The notes beneath the pieces are model-generated. The model was not told the origin of the DNA. It saw only the letters and a program-made list of their open reading frames with translations, and did no database searches. From an uncultured Lachnospiraceae bacterium (lineage in GTDB: Bacteria > Bacillota > Clostridia > Lachnospirales > Lachnospiraceae), in the NCBI GenBank assembly GCA_900553305.1, contig USDI01000016.1, forward strand, positions 1 to 21,795: DNA of 21,795 nt, given 5' to 3'. The position numbers were made by a program, and so were the translations under genes. Position 1 is the first letter of the stretch, and each line of letters starts with the position of its first letter. Below are positions 1 through 7,465 of the stretch, piece after piece.

Positions 1-89
1 TCATTTAATCAGCTAACTTTAATTATATAAAATAGCTGTATATATTTCAAGCACTTTTTCGTACTCGGATGATTCAAAAGCACGTTAAA

Positions 90-674
90 TTATTTTGCCT
101 TTGCAGCAAGTACCTTTTCCTGAACACTCTTCGGAACCGGCTCGTACTTTTCGAAGAACATGGAGTAGTTACCACGTCCCTGTGTGGAAGAACGAAGTTC
201 TGTAGAGTAACCAAACATTTCAGCAAGCGGAACAAGTGCTCTGACGATCTTACCACCGCCAATATCATCCATAGACTGGATCTGACCACGCTTGGAATTC
301 AGTGATCCGATTACATCACCCATGTATTCTTCCGGCATGGTAACCTCTACCTTCATGATCGGCTCAAGAAGTACCGGTGATGCCTTAGCCATAGCATCCT
401 TGAATGCCATGGATCCGGCAATGTGGAATGCCATTTCAGAAGAGTCGACTTCATGATAGGATCCATCATATACAGTAGCATGAACACCAAGTACCGGGAA
501 TCCTCCAAGAATACCGGCCTGAGCTGCTTCCTGGATACCTTCACCGACTGCAGGAATGTATTCCTTCGGAATTGCACCACCAACTACGGTAGATTCAAAT
601 AACAGTGTAGGCGGATCATTGATCAGGATGTTAGCCTTAGGATCAAATTCAAACTTCTCACAGTTTGCTTCCAT
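90..674 (-). CDS. fusA: Elongation factor G, C-terminal part (separated by in-frame TGA)
   Basis: This open stretch encodes the rest of EF-G after the in-frame TGA at 708-710: most of domain IV and all of domain V. The conserved reading continues without frame change from the TGA (GQYGH-type motif, with the first G replaced by stop) through GGAIPKEYIPAVGEGIQEA, SYHEVDSSEMAFHIAGSMA, LEPIMKVEVTMPEEYMGDVIG and the typical C-terminus MFGYSTELRSSTQGRGNYSM. It ends in TAA at 90-92. The first ATG after the stop is codon 527 of the full gene (674), with no Shine-Dalgarno site before it, so independent translation is unlikely. Full fusA would be 720 residues, slightly long for EF-G, because of about 14 extra residues after FEPMEA compared with E. 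coli. The perfect conservation suggests this half is, or until recently was, under selection as part of EF-G. Confidence 0.9.
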   Translation of the reverse strand: MEANCEKFEFDPKANILINDPPTLLFESTVVGGAIPKEYIPAVGEGIQEAAQAGILGGFPVLGVHATVYDGSYHEVDSSEMAFHIAGSMAFKDAMAKASPVLLEPIMKVEVTMPEEYMGDVIGSLNSKRGQIQSMDDIGGGKIVRALVPLAEMFGYSTELRSSTQGRGNYSMFFEKYEPVPKSVQEKVLAAKAK

Positions 675-707
675 AGGCTCGAACTTAACTTTACAGTGAC
701 CATACTG

Positions 708-710
708 TCA
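708..710 (-). other. In-frame TGA codon inside fusA
   Basis: Codon 515 reads CGG TGA CAG TAT GGT, where the family has Arg-Gly-Gln-Tyr-Gly. One base (A at plus-strand 710 instead of C) turns GGA into TGA. The frame is unchanged on both sides. UGA followed by C is a context known to be leaky in bacteria, but whether readthrough occurs here is unknown. Confidence 0.9.
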
Positions 711-2252
711 CCGACCACCGGACTGCTTAGCGTATTTGGAATCTACTTCAACAGCCTTGGTAAATGCTTCCTTGTAAGCAACCTGAGGCGCACCAACGTT
801 AGCTTCTACCTTGAATTCACGAAGAAGTCTGTCTACGATAATTTCCAAATGAAGCTCGCCCATACCGGCGATAATGGTCTGACCGGTTTCCTGATTTGTA
901 TGAGCACGGAAGGTAGGATCTTCTTCAGCAAGCTTTGCTAAAGCTTCACCCATCTTACCCTGGCCTGCCTTTGTCTTAGGCTCGATTGCAAGCTCGATAA
1001 CCGGTTCAGGGAATTCCATGGACTCCAGAATTACCGGATGCTGTTCATCACAAATGGTATCACCGGTACCAGTAAACTTGAATCCAACTGCTGCTGCGAT
1101 ATCACCGGAGTAAACTTTTTCAAGCTCTGCTCTCTTGTTTGCATGCATCTGAAGAATACGTCCAACACGTTCCTTCTTATCCTTAGTAGCATTCAGTACA
1201 TAAGAACCGGAGTTCATCGTACCGGAATATACACGGAAGAATGCAAGCTTTCCTACGAACGGGTCTGCCATGATCTTGAATGCAAGAGCTGCAAACGGTT
1301 CGTCATCAGAAGAATGTCTTACAACCTCATTGCCTTCCAGGTCGGTACCCTTAATCGGAGGGATATCGGTAGGAGCCGGCATGTACTCAACAACAGCATC
1401 CAGAAGCTTCTGAACACCCTTGTTACGATATGCAGAGCCACAGCATACCGGAACAGCGGTACATTCGCAGGTTGCCTTTCTTAAAACTTTCTTCATTTCT
1501 TCTACAGAAGGTTCTTCCCCTTCCAGATACATCATCATTAAATCATCATCTAATTCACAGATCTTCTCAATCAGTTCAGCACGATACGTTTCCGCATCAT
1601 CTTTCATATCTCCGAGATCATCTGTAACAGTGATGTTATCACCCTTATCATCATTATAGATGTAAGCCTTCATTTCAAACAGATCGATGATTCCCTTGAA
1701 TTCGTCTTCCTTACCAATCGGTAACTGAAGAATGATGGCATTCTTACCTAAACGGGTTCTGATCTGCTCTACTGCACCATAGAAGTTCGCACCAAGGATG
1801 TCCATCTTGTTGATGAAAGCCATACGAGGTACATTGTAGGTGTCAGCCTGACGCCATACGTTTTCTGACTGAGGCTCAACACCACCCTTTGCACAGAATA
1901 CACCGACTGCACCATCAAGTACACGTAAGGAACGTTCTACTTCTACAGTGAAGTCAACGTGTCCCGGAGTATCAATGATGTTGATACGATGCTCTAATGC
2001 ACCGGGCATGGGCTTGGTTTCTTTTTCGAGAGTCCAGTGACATGTGGTAGCTGCAGATGTAATTGTGATACCTCTTTCCTGCTCCTGTTCCATCCAGTCC
2101 ATGGTAGCAGTACCTTCGTGAGTATCACCAATCTTATAGTTAACACCGGTATAATAAAGAATACGCTCTGTCAATGTGGTCTTACCAGCATCGATATGAG
2201 CCATAATACCAATATTTCTGGTTCTCTCTAACGGATATTCTCTTCCAGCCAA
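708..2252 (-). CDS. fusA: Elongation factor G, N-terminal part (514 residues, ends at premature TGA)
   Basis: EF-G is the GTPase that drives tRNA-mRNA translocation on the ribosome. Domain I (G domain) is complete: P-loop AHIDAGKTT (residues 18-26), DTPGH (94-98), NKMD (148-151) and CCGSAYRNKG. Domains II and III and the start of domain IV follow, up to AKQSGGR, where a TGA stands at codon 515 in place of the usual glycine codon of SGG(R/K)GQ. The start is TTG at 2252, chosen because AAGGAGG lies 8 bases upstream and the protein begins MAGREYPLERTRNIGIMAHI as in relatives. It is the third gene of the rpsL-rpsG-fusA unit, 57 bp after rpsG. A product ending here would lack the domain IV tip and domain V and could not be a working translocase. 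Sequencing error, mixed strain, or a true nonsense mutation rescued by readthrough or a second fusA are the alternatives. Confidence 0.95.
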   Translation of the reverse strand: MAGREYPLERTRNIGIMAHIDAGKTTLTERILYYTGVNYKIGDTHEGTATMDWMEQEQERGITITSAATTCHWTLEKETKPMPGALEHRINIIDTPGHVDFTVEVERSLRVLDGAVGVFCAKGGVEPQSENVWRQADTYNVPRMAFINKMDILGANFYGAVEQIRTRLGKNAIILQLPIGKEDEFKGIIDLFEMKAYIYNDDKGDNITVTDDLGDMKDDAETYRAELIEKICELDDDLMMMYLEGEEPSVEEMKKVLRKATCECTAVPVCCGSAYRNKGVQKLLDAVVEYMPAPTDIPPIKGTDLEGNEVVRHSSDDEPFAALAFKIMADPFVGKLAFFRVYSGTMNSGSYVLNATKDKKERVGRILQMHANKRAELEKVYSGDIAAAVGFKFTGTGDTICDEQHPVILESMEFPEPVIELAIEPKTKAGQGKMGEALAKLAEEDPTFRAHTNQETGQTIIAGMGELHLEIIVDRLLREFKVEANVGAPQVAYKEAFTKAVEVDSKYAKQSGGR

Positions 2253-2309
2253 AGGTTTTTCCTCCTTATATTAGTCTAGGCACAAGCAAGACCCTCTCCA
2301 CAGATCCGA

Positions 2310-2780
2310 TTAGAATCTGTAGTGAGAAAATGCCTTGTTTGCTTCTGCCATTTTGTGCATATCTTCTTTTCTCTTTACTGCTGCTCCGGTATTGTTTGCA
2401 GCATCCAGAATTTCGTTAGCCAGTCTGTCCTTCATGGTCTTTTCGCCTCTCTTACGAGAAAACATGGTTAACCAACGAAGTCCTAATGCCTGACGTCTTT
2501 CCGGTCTTACCTCGATCGGTACCTGATAGGTAGCACCACCGATACGTCTTGCCTTAACTTCGAGAACAGGCATGATGTTGTTCATAGCCTCCTCGAATAC
2601 TTCAAGAGCCGGCTTGCCGGATTTCTCTTCAACGGTTTCAAAAGCACCATATACAATCTTCTGTGCTACACCCTTCTTACCATCTAACATAATGTTATTG
2701 ATAAGCTTGGTAACCACTTTGTTATTGTATAAAGGATCTGCTAATACGTCTCTTTTCTGAATATGTCCTTTACGTGGCAC
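2310..2780 (-). CDS. rpsG: 30S ribosomal protein S7
   Basis: S7 nucleates assembly of the 30S head by binding the 3' domain of 16S rRNA and lies near the E site. The protein is 156 residues, the normal length, starting (V/M)PRKGHIQKRDVLADPLYNN and ending HKMAEANKAFSHYRF. I place the start at a GTG (2780) preceded by AAGGAGGG seven to eight bases upstream; the longer open frame reaching 2876 has no homologous N-terminus. It follows rpsL after an unusually long 180-bp spacer and precedes fusA by 57 bp. In E. coli, S7 represses its own synthesis through the rpsL-rpsG spacer; the hairpin in this spacer makes similar control conceivable here but is not proof of it. Confidence 0.98.
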   Translation of the reverse strand: MPRKGHIQKRDVLADPLYNNKVVTKLINNIMLDGKKGVAQKIVYGAFETVEEKSGKPALEVFEEAMNNIMPVLEVKARRIGGATYQVPIEVRPERRQALGLRWLTMFSRKRGEKTMKDRLANEILDAANNTGAAVKRKEDMHKMAEANKAFSHYRF

Positions 2781-2907
2781 GGTTCTTCCCTCCTTATTAA
2801 AATGAAATAATAAATCATCGGTACTCACAGTGTGTCGTTCTAATTTCACAATTGTGTACGTGCGGGTAGTCCTCATTACAATGAACTGACGAGCAATTCT
2901 ATATTGT

Positions 2908-2938
2908 AACAGAATTCCAACACTAAATTAGTTCTGTT
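2908..2938 (-). promoter_or_regulatory. Hairpin in the rpsL-rpsG spacer
   Basis: AACAGAA and TTCTGTT form a 7-bp stem around a 17-base loop that itself holds CTAATTTAG. It sits 20-50 bases after the rpsL stop in a 180-bp spacer. An extended -10-like TGTTACAAT overlaps its 3' arm, without a good -35. Possible roles are S7 feedback site or internal promoter; both are inference. Confidence 0.35.
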
Positions 2939-2960
2939 TGTGGGTCCAATATGTTCCAAA

Positions 2961-3380
2961 TTACTTGCCTGCTTTCGGTCTCTTAGCACCATATTTGGAA
3001 CGGGCCTGCTTTCTGTTGGCAACTCCCGCAGTATCAAGTGTACCACGAATAATATGGTATCTTGTACCAGGTAAGTCCTTTACTCTACCACCTCTGATCA
3101 GAACAACGCTGTGTTCCTGAAGGTTGTGTCCTTCACCGGGAATGTAGCTTGTTACTTCGATTCCGTTAGAAAGACGAACTCTGGCGATCTTACGCAGAGC
3201 GGAGTTAGGCTTCTTAGGGGTTGCTGTCTTAACAGCTGTACAAACACCTCTCTTCTGAGGAGCGGAAGTATCTGTAGCCTTCTTGTGAAGAGAGTTCCAT
3301 CCCTTCTGCAATGCAGGTGCAGTTGACTTCTTTACGGATGTCTGACGACCTTTTCTGACTAACTGGTTAAATGTTGGCAT
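2961..3380 (-). CDS. rpsL: 30S ribosomal protein S12
   Basis: S12 lies at the decoding centre and affects accuracy of tRNA selection. The 139-residue protein begins MPTFNQLVRKGRQTSVKKS and contains TPKKPNSALRK, SYIPGEGHNLQEHS and GGRVKDLPGTRYH. The lysines equivalent to E. coli K42/K43 and K88 are present, so no classical streptomycin-resistance substitution is seen. About 14 residues (GWNSLHKKATDTSAPQKRG region) are added near the N-terminus relative to E. coli S12, a feature normal in Gram-positive S12. The ATG at 3380 is preceded by AGGAGG with good spacing. It is the first gene of the str unit, about 100 bp downstream of a strong promoter. Confidence 0.98.
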   Translation of the reverse strand: MPTFNQLVRKGRQTSVKKSTAPALQKGWNSLHKKATDTSAPQKRGVCTAVKTATPKKPNSALRKIARVRLSNGIEVTSYIPGEGHNLQEHSVVLIRGGRVKDLPGTRYHIIRGTLDTAGVANRKQARSKYGAKRPKAGK

Positions 3381-3478
3381 TCTGTTTCACCTCCTGTATA
3401 TAAAATATGTTATATTATATGGCAATTCCTGGCAGCCTATACAATACGCATACTATGCCTGGAAATGCACACTAAATT

Positions 3479-3507
3479 AGTATAAACAATGAATTTTCCC
3501 TTGTCAA
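3479..3507 (-). promoter_or_regulatory. Promoter of the rpsL-rpsG-fusA unit
   Basis: Minus-strand TTGACA, 17-base spacer, TATACT: near-perfect sigma-A hexamers, about 100 bp before the rpsL start and downstream of the rpoC terminator. Confidence 0.85.
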
Positions 3508-3534
3508 TATCTTACTCCTAAAAAGATTTAAAAA

Positions 3535-3590
3535 AATAACAGTTCAGCCTTGCCCATTCATAAGCTGCCGGATTGTACAAATTGGCTGAC
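3535..3590. repeat. Short copy of a structured extragenic repeat
   Basis: A 15-base string (AATAACAGTTCAGCC, 3535-3549) is identical to 11442-11456. GTTCAGCC (3542-3549) pairs with GGCTGAC (3584-3590). Between them lie a 17-base segment (3555-3571) matching 16 of 17 bases of the reverse complement of 11590-11606, and ATTGTACAA, also shared with the long copy. On the minus strand the hairpin is followed by a run of seven T, so it may also help termination. Confidence 0.65.
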
Positions 3591-3607
3591 AAATATACGT
3601 GTTTTCC

Positions 3608-3666
3608 AACAAAAAGGGAGCCATTCCCCTCTCCTGTTTCCAGAAGCTTCAGGCAATGACTCCCTG
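3608..3666 (-). terminator. Rho-independent terminator after rpoC
   Basis: On the minus strand AGGGAGTCATT pairs with AATGGCTCCCT (one mismatch) around an inner CCTG/CAGG hairpin and is followed by TTTTTGTT. It lies about 95 bp after the rpoC stop and separates rpoBC from the str unit. Confidence 0.8.
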
Positions 3667-3758
3667 TATTTCATGAAAGACCGGCTTTCATATAGTTATT
3701 GAATCATATCCTTAGGTCTTGGCGGTAAACGCTTCAACCTATACTGATCAGTTACTAA

Positions 3759-6700
3759 TTATTCTTCTACAGATACGGTATCCTCAGCATCCTTTGTATC
3801 CATATCTTCTGCAGATTCATCAATATCGTCAATGATTTCCTCTGTTTCTTCTACCTGAATCTCTTCGGGATCTTCTGCAGGAGCTTCTTCCTTTTCAAAG
3901 TCCGTGTTGAGATAGGTGTTGCGGTAACGCTTCATACCGGTACCGGCCGGAATCAGCTTACCAATGATAACGTTCTCTTTCAGACCGATCAGCGGATCTA
4001 CCTTACCCTTGATGGCTGCTTCTGTCAGAACCTTCGTTGTTTCCTGGAAGGATGCAGCAGACAGGAAGGAGTTTGTTGCAAGTGCTGCCTTGGTAATACC
4101 AAGCATTACCTGCTTGCCTTCTGCGGGTTCCTTGCCTTCGGCAATCAGCTTCTCGTTCATATCTTCATAGTCAAGTACATCAACGAGTGTTCCCGGAAGG
4201 AATTCGGTATCGCCGTTATTCTCGATACGAACCTTCTTTAACATCTGACGGACGATAACTTCGATATGCTTATCGGAAATATCAACACCTTGCAGGCGGT
4301 AAACTCTCTGTACTTCGCGGATCATGTAATCCTGTACGGCACGGATTCCCTTGATCTTCAGAAGGTCATGAGGATTTACACTACCTTCGGTAAGTTCATC
4401 ACCGGCTTCCAGTACAGAACCGTCTGTGATCTTGATACGGGATCCGTAAGGGATCAGGTAAGTCTTGGACTCTCCGTTTTCAGGATCAGTAATGACGATT
4501 TCACGCTTCTTCTTGGTATCCTTAATTGTAGCTACGCCACCAAATTCTGCAATAATTGCAAGTCCCTTCGGCTTACGTGCTTCAAAAAGCTCCTCGACAC
4601 GGGGAAGACCCTGTGTGATATCATCACCGGCAACACCACCGGTATGGAAGGTACGCATGGTCAGCTGTGTACCGGGTTCACCGATGGACTGTGCTGCAAT
4701 AATACCAACTGCTTCACCAACCTGAACCGGTTCACCGGTTGCCATGTTGGCACCGTAACATTTTGCACAGATACCATTGTGGGAACGACAGGTAAGAATC
4801 GTACGGATCTTGACCTTCTCAATCGGATCACCTAATTCATCCACACCTACGGATAAGATCCTGGACGCACGGCTCGGTGTAATCATATGATTACGCTTTA
4901 CAATGATGTTTCCGTCCTTATCCTTAATATCTTCACAGGTAAATCTTCCTGTAATTCTGTCCTTTAATCCTTCGATGGTTTCCTTACCATCCATGAAAGC
5001 CTTAACTTCCATTCCCGGAATCTTATCGGAGCCTTCCATACAGTCGGTCTCACGGATAATTAATTCCTGTGATACATCAACCATACGTCTCGTCAGGTAA
5101 CCGGAGTCTGCGGTACGAAGTGCGGTATCGGACAATCCCTTACGTGCACCATGTGCGGACATGAAGTATTCCAGTACGTCCAAACCTTCACGGAAGTTTG
5201 ACTTAATCGGAAGTTCGATGGTTCTACCGGTTGTATCGGCCATCAATCCACGCATACCTGCCAGCTGCTTGATCTGCTGATTGGAACCACGGGCTCCGGA
5301 GTCAGCCATCATGAAGATGTTGTTGTACTTATCAAGTCCCTTTAACAGTACCTCGGTCAGTTCCTTATCGGTTTCGTTCCAGGTCTCTACAACGGCACGA
5401 TACCGTTCTTCTTCGGTGATCAGACCACGACGGAAGTTCTGTGCGATCTTATCAACGGTTGCCTGTGCGGCATCCAGCATTTCCTGCTTCTGTGCAGGCA
5501 CGGTCATATCGGAAATGGATACGGTCATTGCTGCTCTGGTGGAATACTTGTAACCGGTAGACTTAATCAGGTCAAGCACTTCCGCAGTAACGGATGCTCC
5601 ATGTGTATTAATTACTTTTTCAAGGATCTGCTTTAACTGCTTCTTTCCTACGTGGAAATCGACTTCGGGAAACAGGAAGTTCTCCGGCTTCGTACGGTCT
5701 ACATAACCGAGATCCTGAGGAAGAATTTCGTTAAAGAGGAATCTTCCTAATGTGGATTCTACGATTCCTGTAACTTCTTCACCCTCTGCGTTCTTCTTGG
5801 TGATACGAACCTTGATTCTGGAATGTAAGGTGCAGGCACCATTTTCATAAGCAAGGATTGCTTCGTTCACGCTCTTGAAGAACTTGCCTTCACCTACTGC
5901 ACCGGGACGCTCCTGGGTCAGATAGTAAATACCAAGTACCATATCCTGGGAAGGAACGGCAACCGGGCCACCATCGGAAGGCTTTAACAGGTTATTCGGA
6001 GAGAGCAGAAGAAAACGGCACTCTGCCTGTGCTTCTACGCTTAACGGAAGATGCACTGCCATCTGGTCTCCATCGAAGTCGGCATTGAATGCGGTACAAA
6101 CAAGCGGATGAAGCTTGATGGCCTTACCTTCTACAAGGATCGGTTCAAATGCCTGAATACCAAGTCTGTGAAGTGTAGGAGCACGGTTTAACATAACCGG
6201 ATGCTCTTTAATGACATCCTCGAGCACATCCCATACCTGGGTGTCGAGTCTTTCTACTAACTTCTTTGCTGCCTTAATATTCTGTGAAGTACCTCTTGAT
6301 ACGAGTTCCTTCATAACAAAAGGCTTGAATAATTCAATTGCCATCTCTTTCGGCAGACCACACTGATAAATCTTCAGTTCCGGTCCAACGACGATAACGG
6401 AACGTCCGGAATAGTCAACACGCTTACCTAACAGGTTCTGACGGAAACGTCCGGATTTACCCTTTAACATATCGGAAAGAGACTTTAATGCACGGTTACC
6501 GGGTCCGGTTACCGGTCTTCCTCTTCTACCGTTATCAATCAGGGCATCGACTGCTTCCTGAAGCATTCTCTTCTCGTTGCGGACGATGATGTCCGGTGCA
6601 CCGAGCTCGAGAAGTCTCTTCAGACGGTTGTTACGGTTGATAATTCGACGATATAAGTCATTCAGGTCGGAAGTGGCGAAACGTCCACCATCCAGCTGAA

Positions 6701-7445
6701 CCATAGGACGAAGATCCGGAGGAATTACCGGAATTGCATCCATAATCATCCAGGAAGGTTCATTTCCGGATTCACGGAATGCTTCAACGACCTCTAAACG
6801 CTTAATAATTCTGGCACGCTTCTGACCGGTAGAATCCTTTAATCCCGCCTTTAATTCTTCTGCGTCCTTTTCAAGATCAATGGCCTCGAGAAGCTCTTTG
6901 ATGGCTTCTGCGCCCATGCCTACACGGAACTTGTTGCCCCATGTATCTCTTGCATCCTGATATTCCTTCTCAGACAGAACCTGCTTGTATTCCAGATCGG
7001 TTTCGCCTGCATCCAGTACAATATAGGAAGCAAAATATAATACCTTTTCCAGTACTCTGGGTGATAAATCCAGAATCAATCCCATACGGCTCGGGATTCC
7101 CTTGAAGTACCAGATGTGGGATACCGGAGCTGCCAGCTCGATGTGTCCCATACGCTCTCTACGAACGCTTGACTTGGTAACTTCAACACCGCATCGGTCG
7201 CAGACAACACCCTTATATCTGATCTTCTTATATTTACCACAATGACATTCCCAGTCCTTGCTCGGTCCAAAGATTCTTTCACAGAACAAACCGTCTTTTT
7301 CAGGCTTTAAGGTTCTGTAATTGATTGTCTCAGGCTTTGTTACCTCGCCTCTGGACCATTCCCTGATCTTCTCAGGAGATGCTAAACCAATTCTGATGGC
7401 ATCAAATGTCATCGGCTGATACACTTCTTGCTTTGTTTCTGACAT
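3759..7445 (-). CDS. rpoC: DNA-directed RNA polymerase subunit beta'
   Basis: The 1228-residue beta' subunit forms, with beta, the catalytic cleft of RNA polymerase. The N-terminal zinc site has Cys67, 69, 82 and 85 (CHC...CDRC); the catalytic NADFDGD motif is at residues 454-460 with all three magnesium-binding aspartates; the second zinc site has Cys837, 886, 893 and 896; the trigger-loop region GIIAAQSIGEPGTQLTMRTF follows. The C-terminus is a strongly acidic tail (many E/D after residue 1185). ATG at 7445 is preceded by GGAAGGAG. It follows rpoB by 20 bp and is cotranscribed with it; a terminator lies about 95 bp downstream. The L7Ae-like gene often found between rpoC and rpsL in Bacilli is absent here. 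Confidence 0.99.
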   Translation of the reverse strand: MSETKQEVYQPMTFDAIRIGLASPEKIREWSRGEVTKPETINYRTLKPEKDGLFCERIFGPSKDWECHCGKYKKIRYKGVVCDRCGVEVTKSSVRRERMGHIELAAPVSHIWYFKGIPSRMGLILDLSPRVLEKVLYFASYIVLDAGETDLEYKQVLSEKEYQDARDTWGNKFRVGMGAEAIKELLEAIDLEKDAEELKAGLKDSTGQKRARIIKRLEVVEAFRESGNEPSWMIMDAIPVIPPDLRPMVQLDGGRFATSDLNDLYRRIINRNNRLKRLLELGAPDIIVRNEKRMLQEAVDALIDNGRRGRPVTGPGNRALKSLSDMLKGKSGRFRQNLLGKRVDYSGRSVIVVGPELKIYQCGLPKEMAIELFKPFVMKELVSRGTSQNIKAAKKLVERLDTQVWDVLEDVIKEHPVMLNRAPTLHRLGIQAFEPILVEGKAIKLHPLVCTAFNADFDGDQMAVHLPLSVEAQAECRFLLLSPNNLLKPSDGGPVAVPSQDMVLGIYYLTQERPGAVGEGKFFKSVNEAILAYENGACTLHSRIKVRITKKNAEGEEVTGIVESTLGRFLFNEILPQDLGYVDRTKPENFLFPEVDFHVGKKQLKQILEKVINTHGASVTAEVLDLIKSTGYKYSTRAAMTVSISDMTVPAQKQEMLDAAQATVDKIAQNFRRGLITEEERYRAVVETWNETDKELTEVLLKGLDKYNNIFMMADSGARGSNQQIKQLAGMRGLMADTTGRTIELPIKSNFREGLDVLEYFMSAHGARKGLSDTALRTADSGYLTRRMVDVSQELIIRETDCMEGSDKIPGMEVKAFMDGKETIEGLKDRITGRFTCEDIKDKDGNIIVKRNHMITPSRASRILSVGVDELGDPIEKVKIRTILTCRSHNGICAKCYGANMATGEPVQVGEAVGIIAAQSIGEPGTQLTMRTFHTGGVAGDDITQGLPRVEELFEARKPKGLAIIAEFGGVATIKDTKKKREIVITDPENGESKTYLIPYGSRIKITDGSVLEAGDELTEGSVNPHDLLKIKGIRAVQDYMIREVQRVYRLQGVDISDKHIEVIVRQMLKKVRIENNGDTEFLPGTLVDVLDYEDMNEKLIAEGKEPAEGKQVMLGITKAALATNSFLSAASFQETTKVLTEAAIKGKVDPLIGLKENVIIGKLIPAGTGMKRYRNTYLNTDFEKEEAPAEDPEEIQVEETEEIIDDIDESAEDMDTKDAEDTVSVEE

Positions 7446-7465
7446 TTTGGGTACTCCTTCCGGTT

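Noticed and set aside
10..38. CAGCTA/TAGCTG inverted repeat downstream of fusA as a terminator
   Set aside because: Six base pairs with a long AT-rich loop and no T-run; tuf may follow beyond the edge, so termination here is not supported.
708..710. UGA reassigned to glycine (as in some candidate phyla) or to selenocysteine
   Set aside because: capA and glf end at TGA as normal stops, the other complete genes contain no in-frame TGA, and the organism looks like Lachnospiraceae, which uses the standard code. The site is a glycine in the family and no selenocysteine stem-loop was evident.
2781..2876. Longer start for rpsG
   Set aside because: S7 begins at the GTG 2780 by homology and Shine-Dalgarno spacing; the extension has no counterpart.
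2961..3380. Streptomycin-resistance change in S12
   Set aside because: The lysines equal to K42/K43 and K88 are intact.
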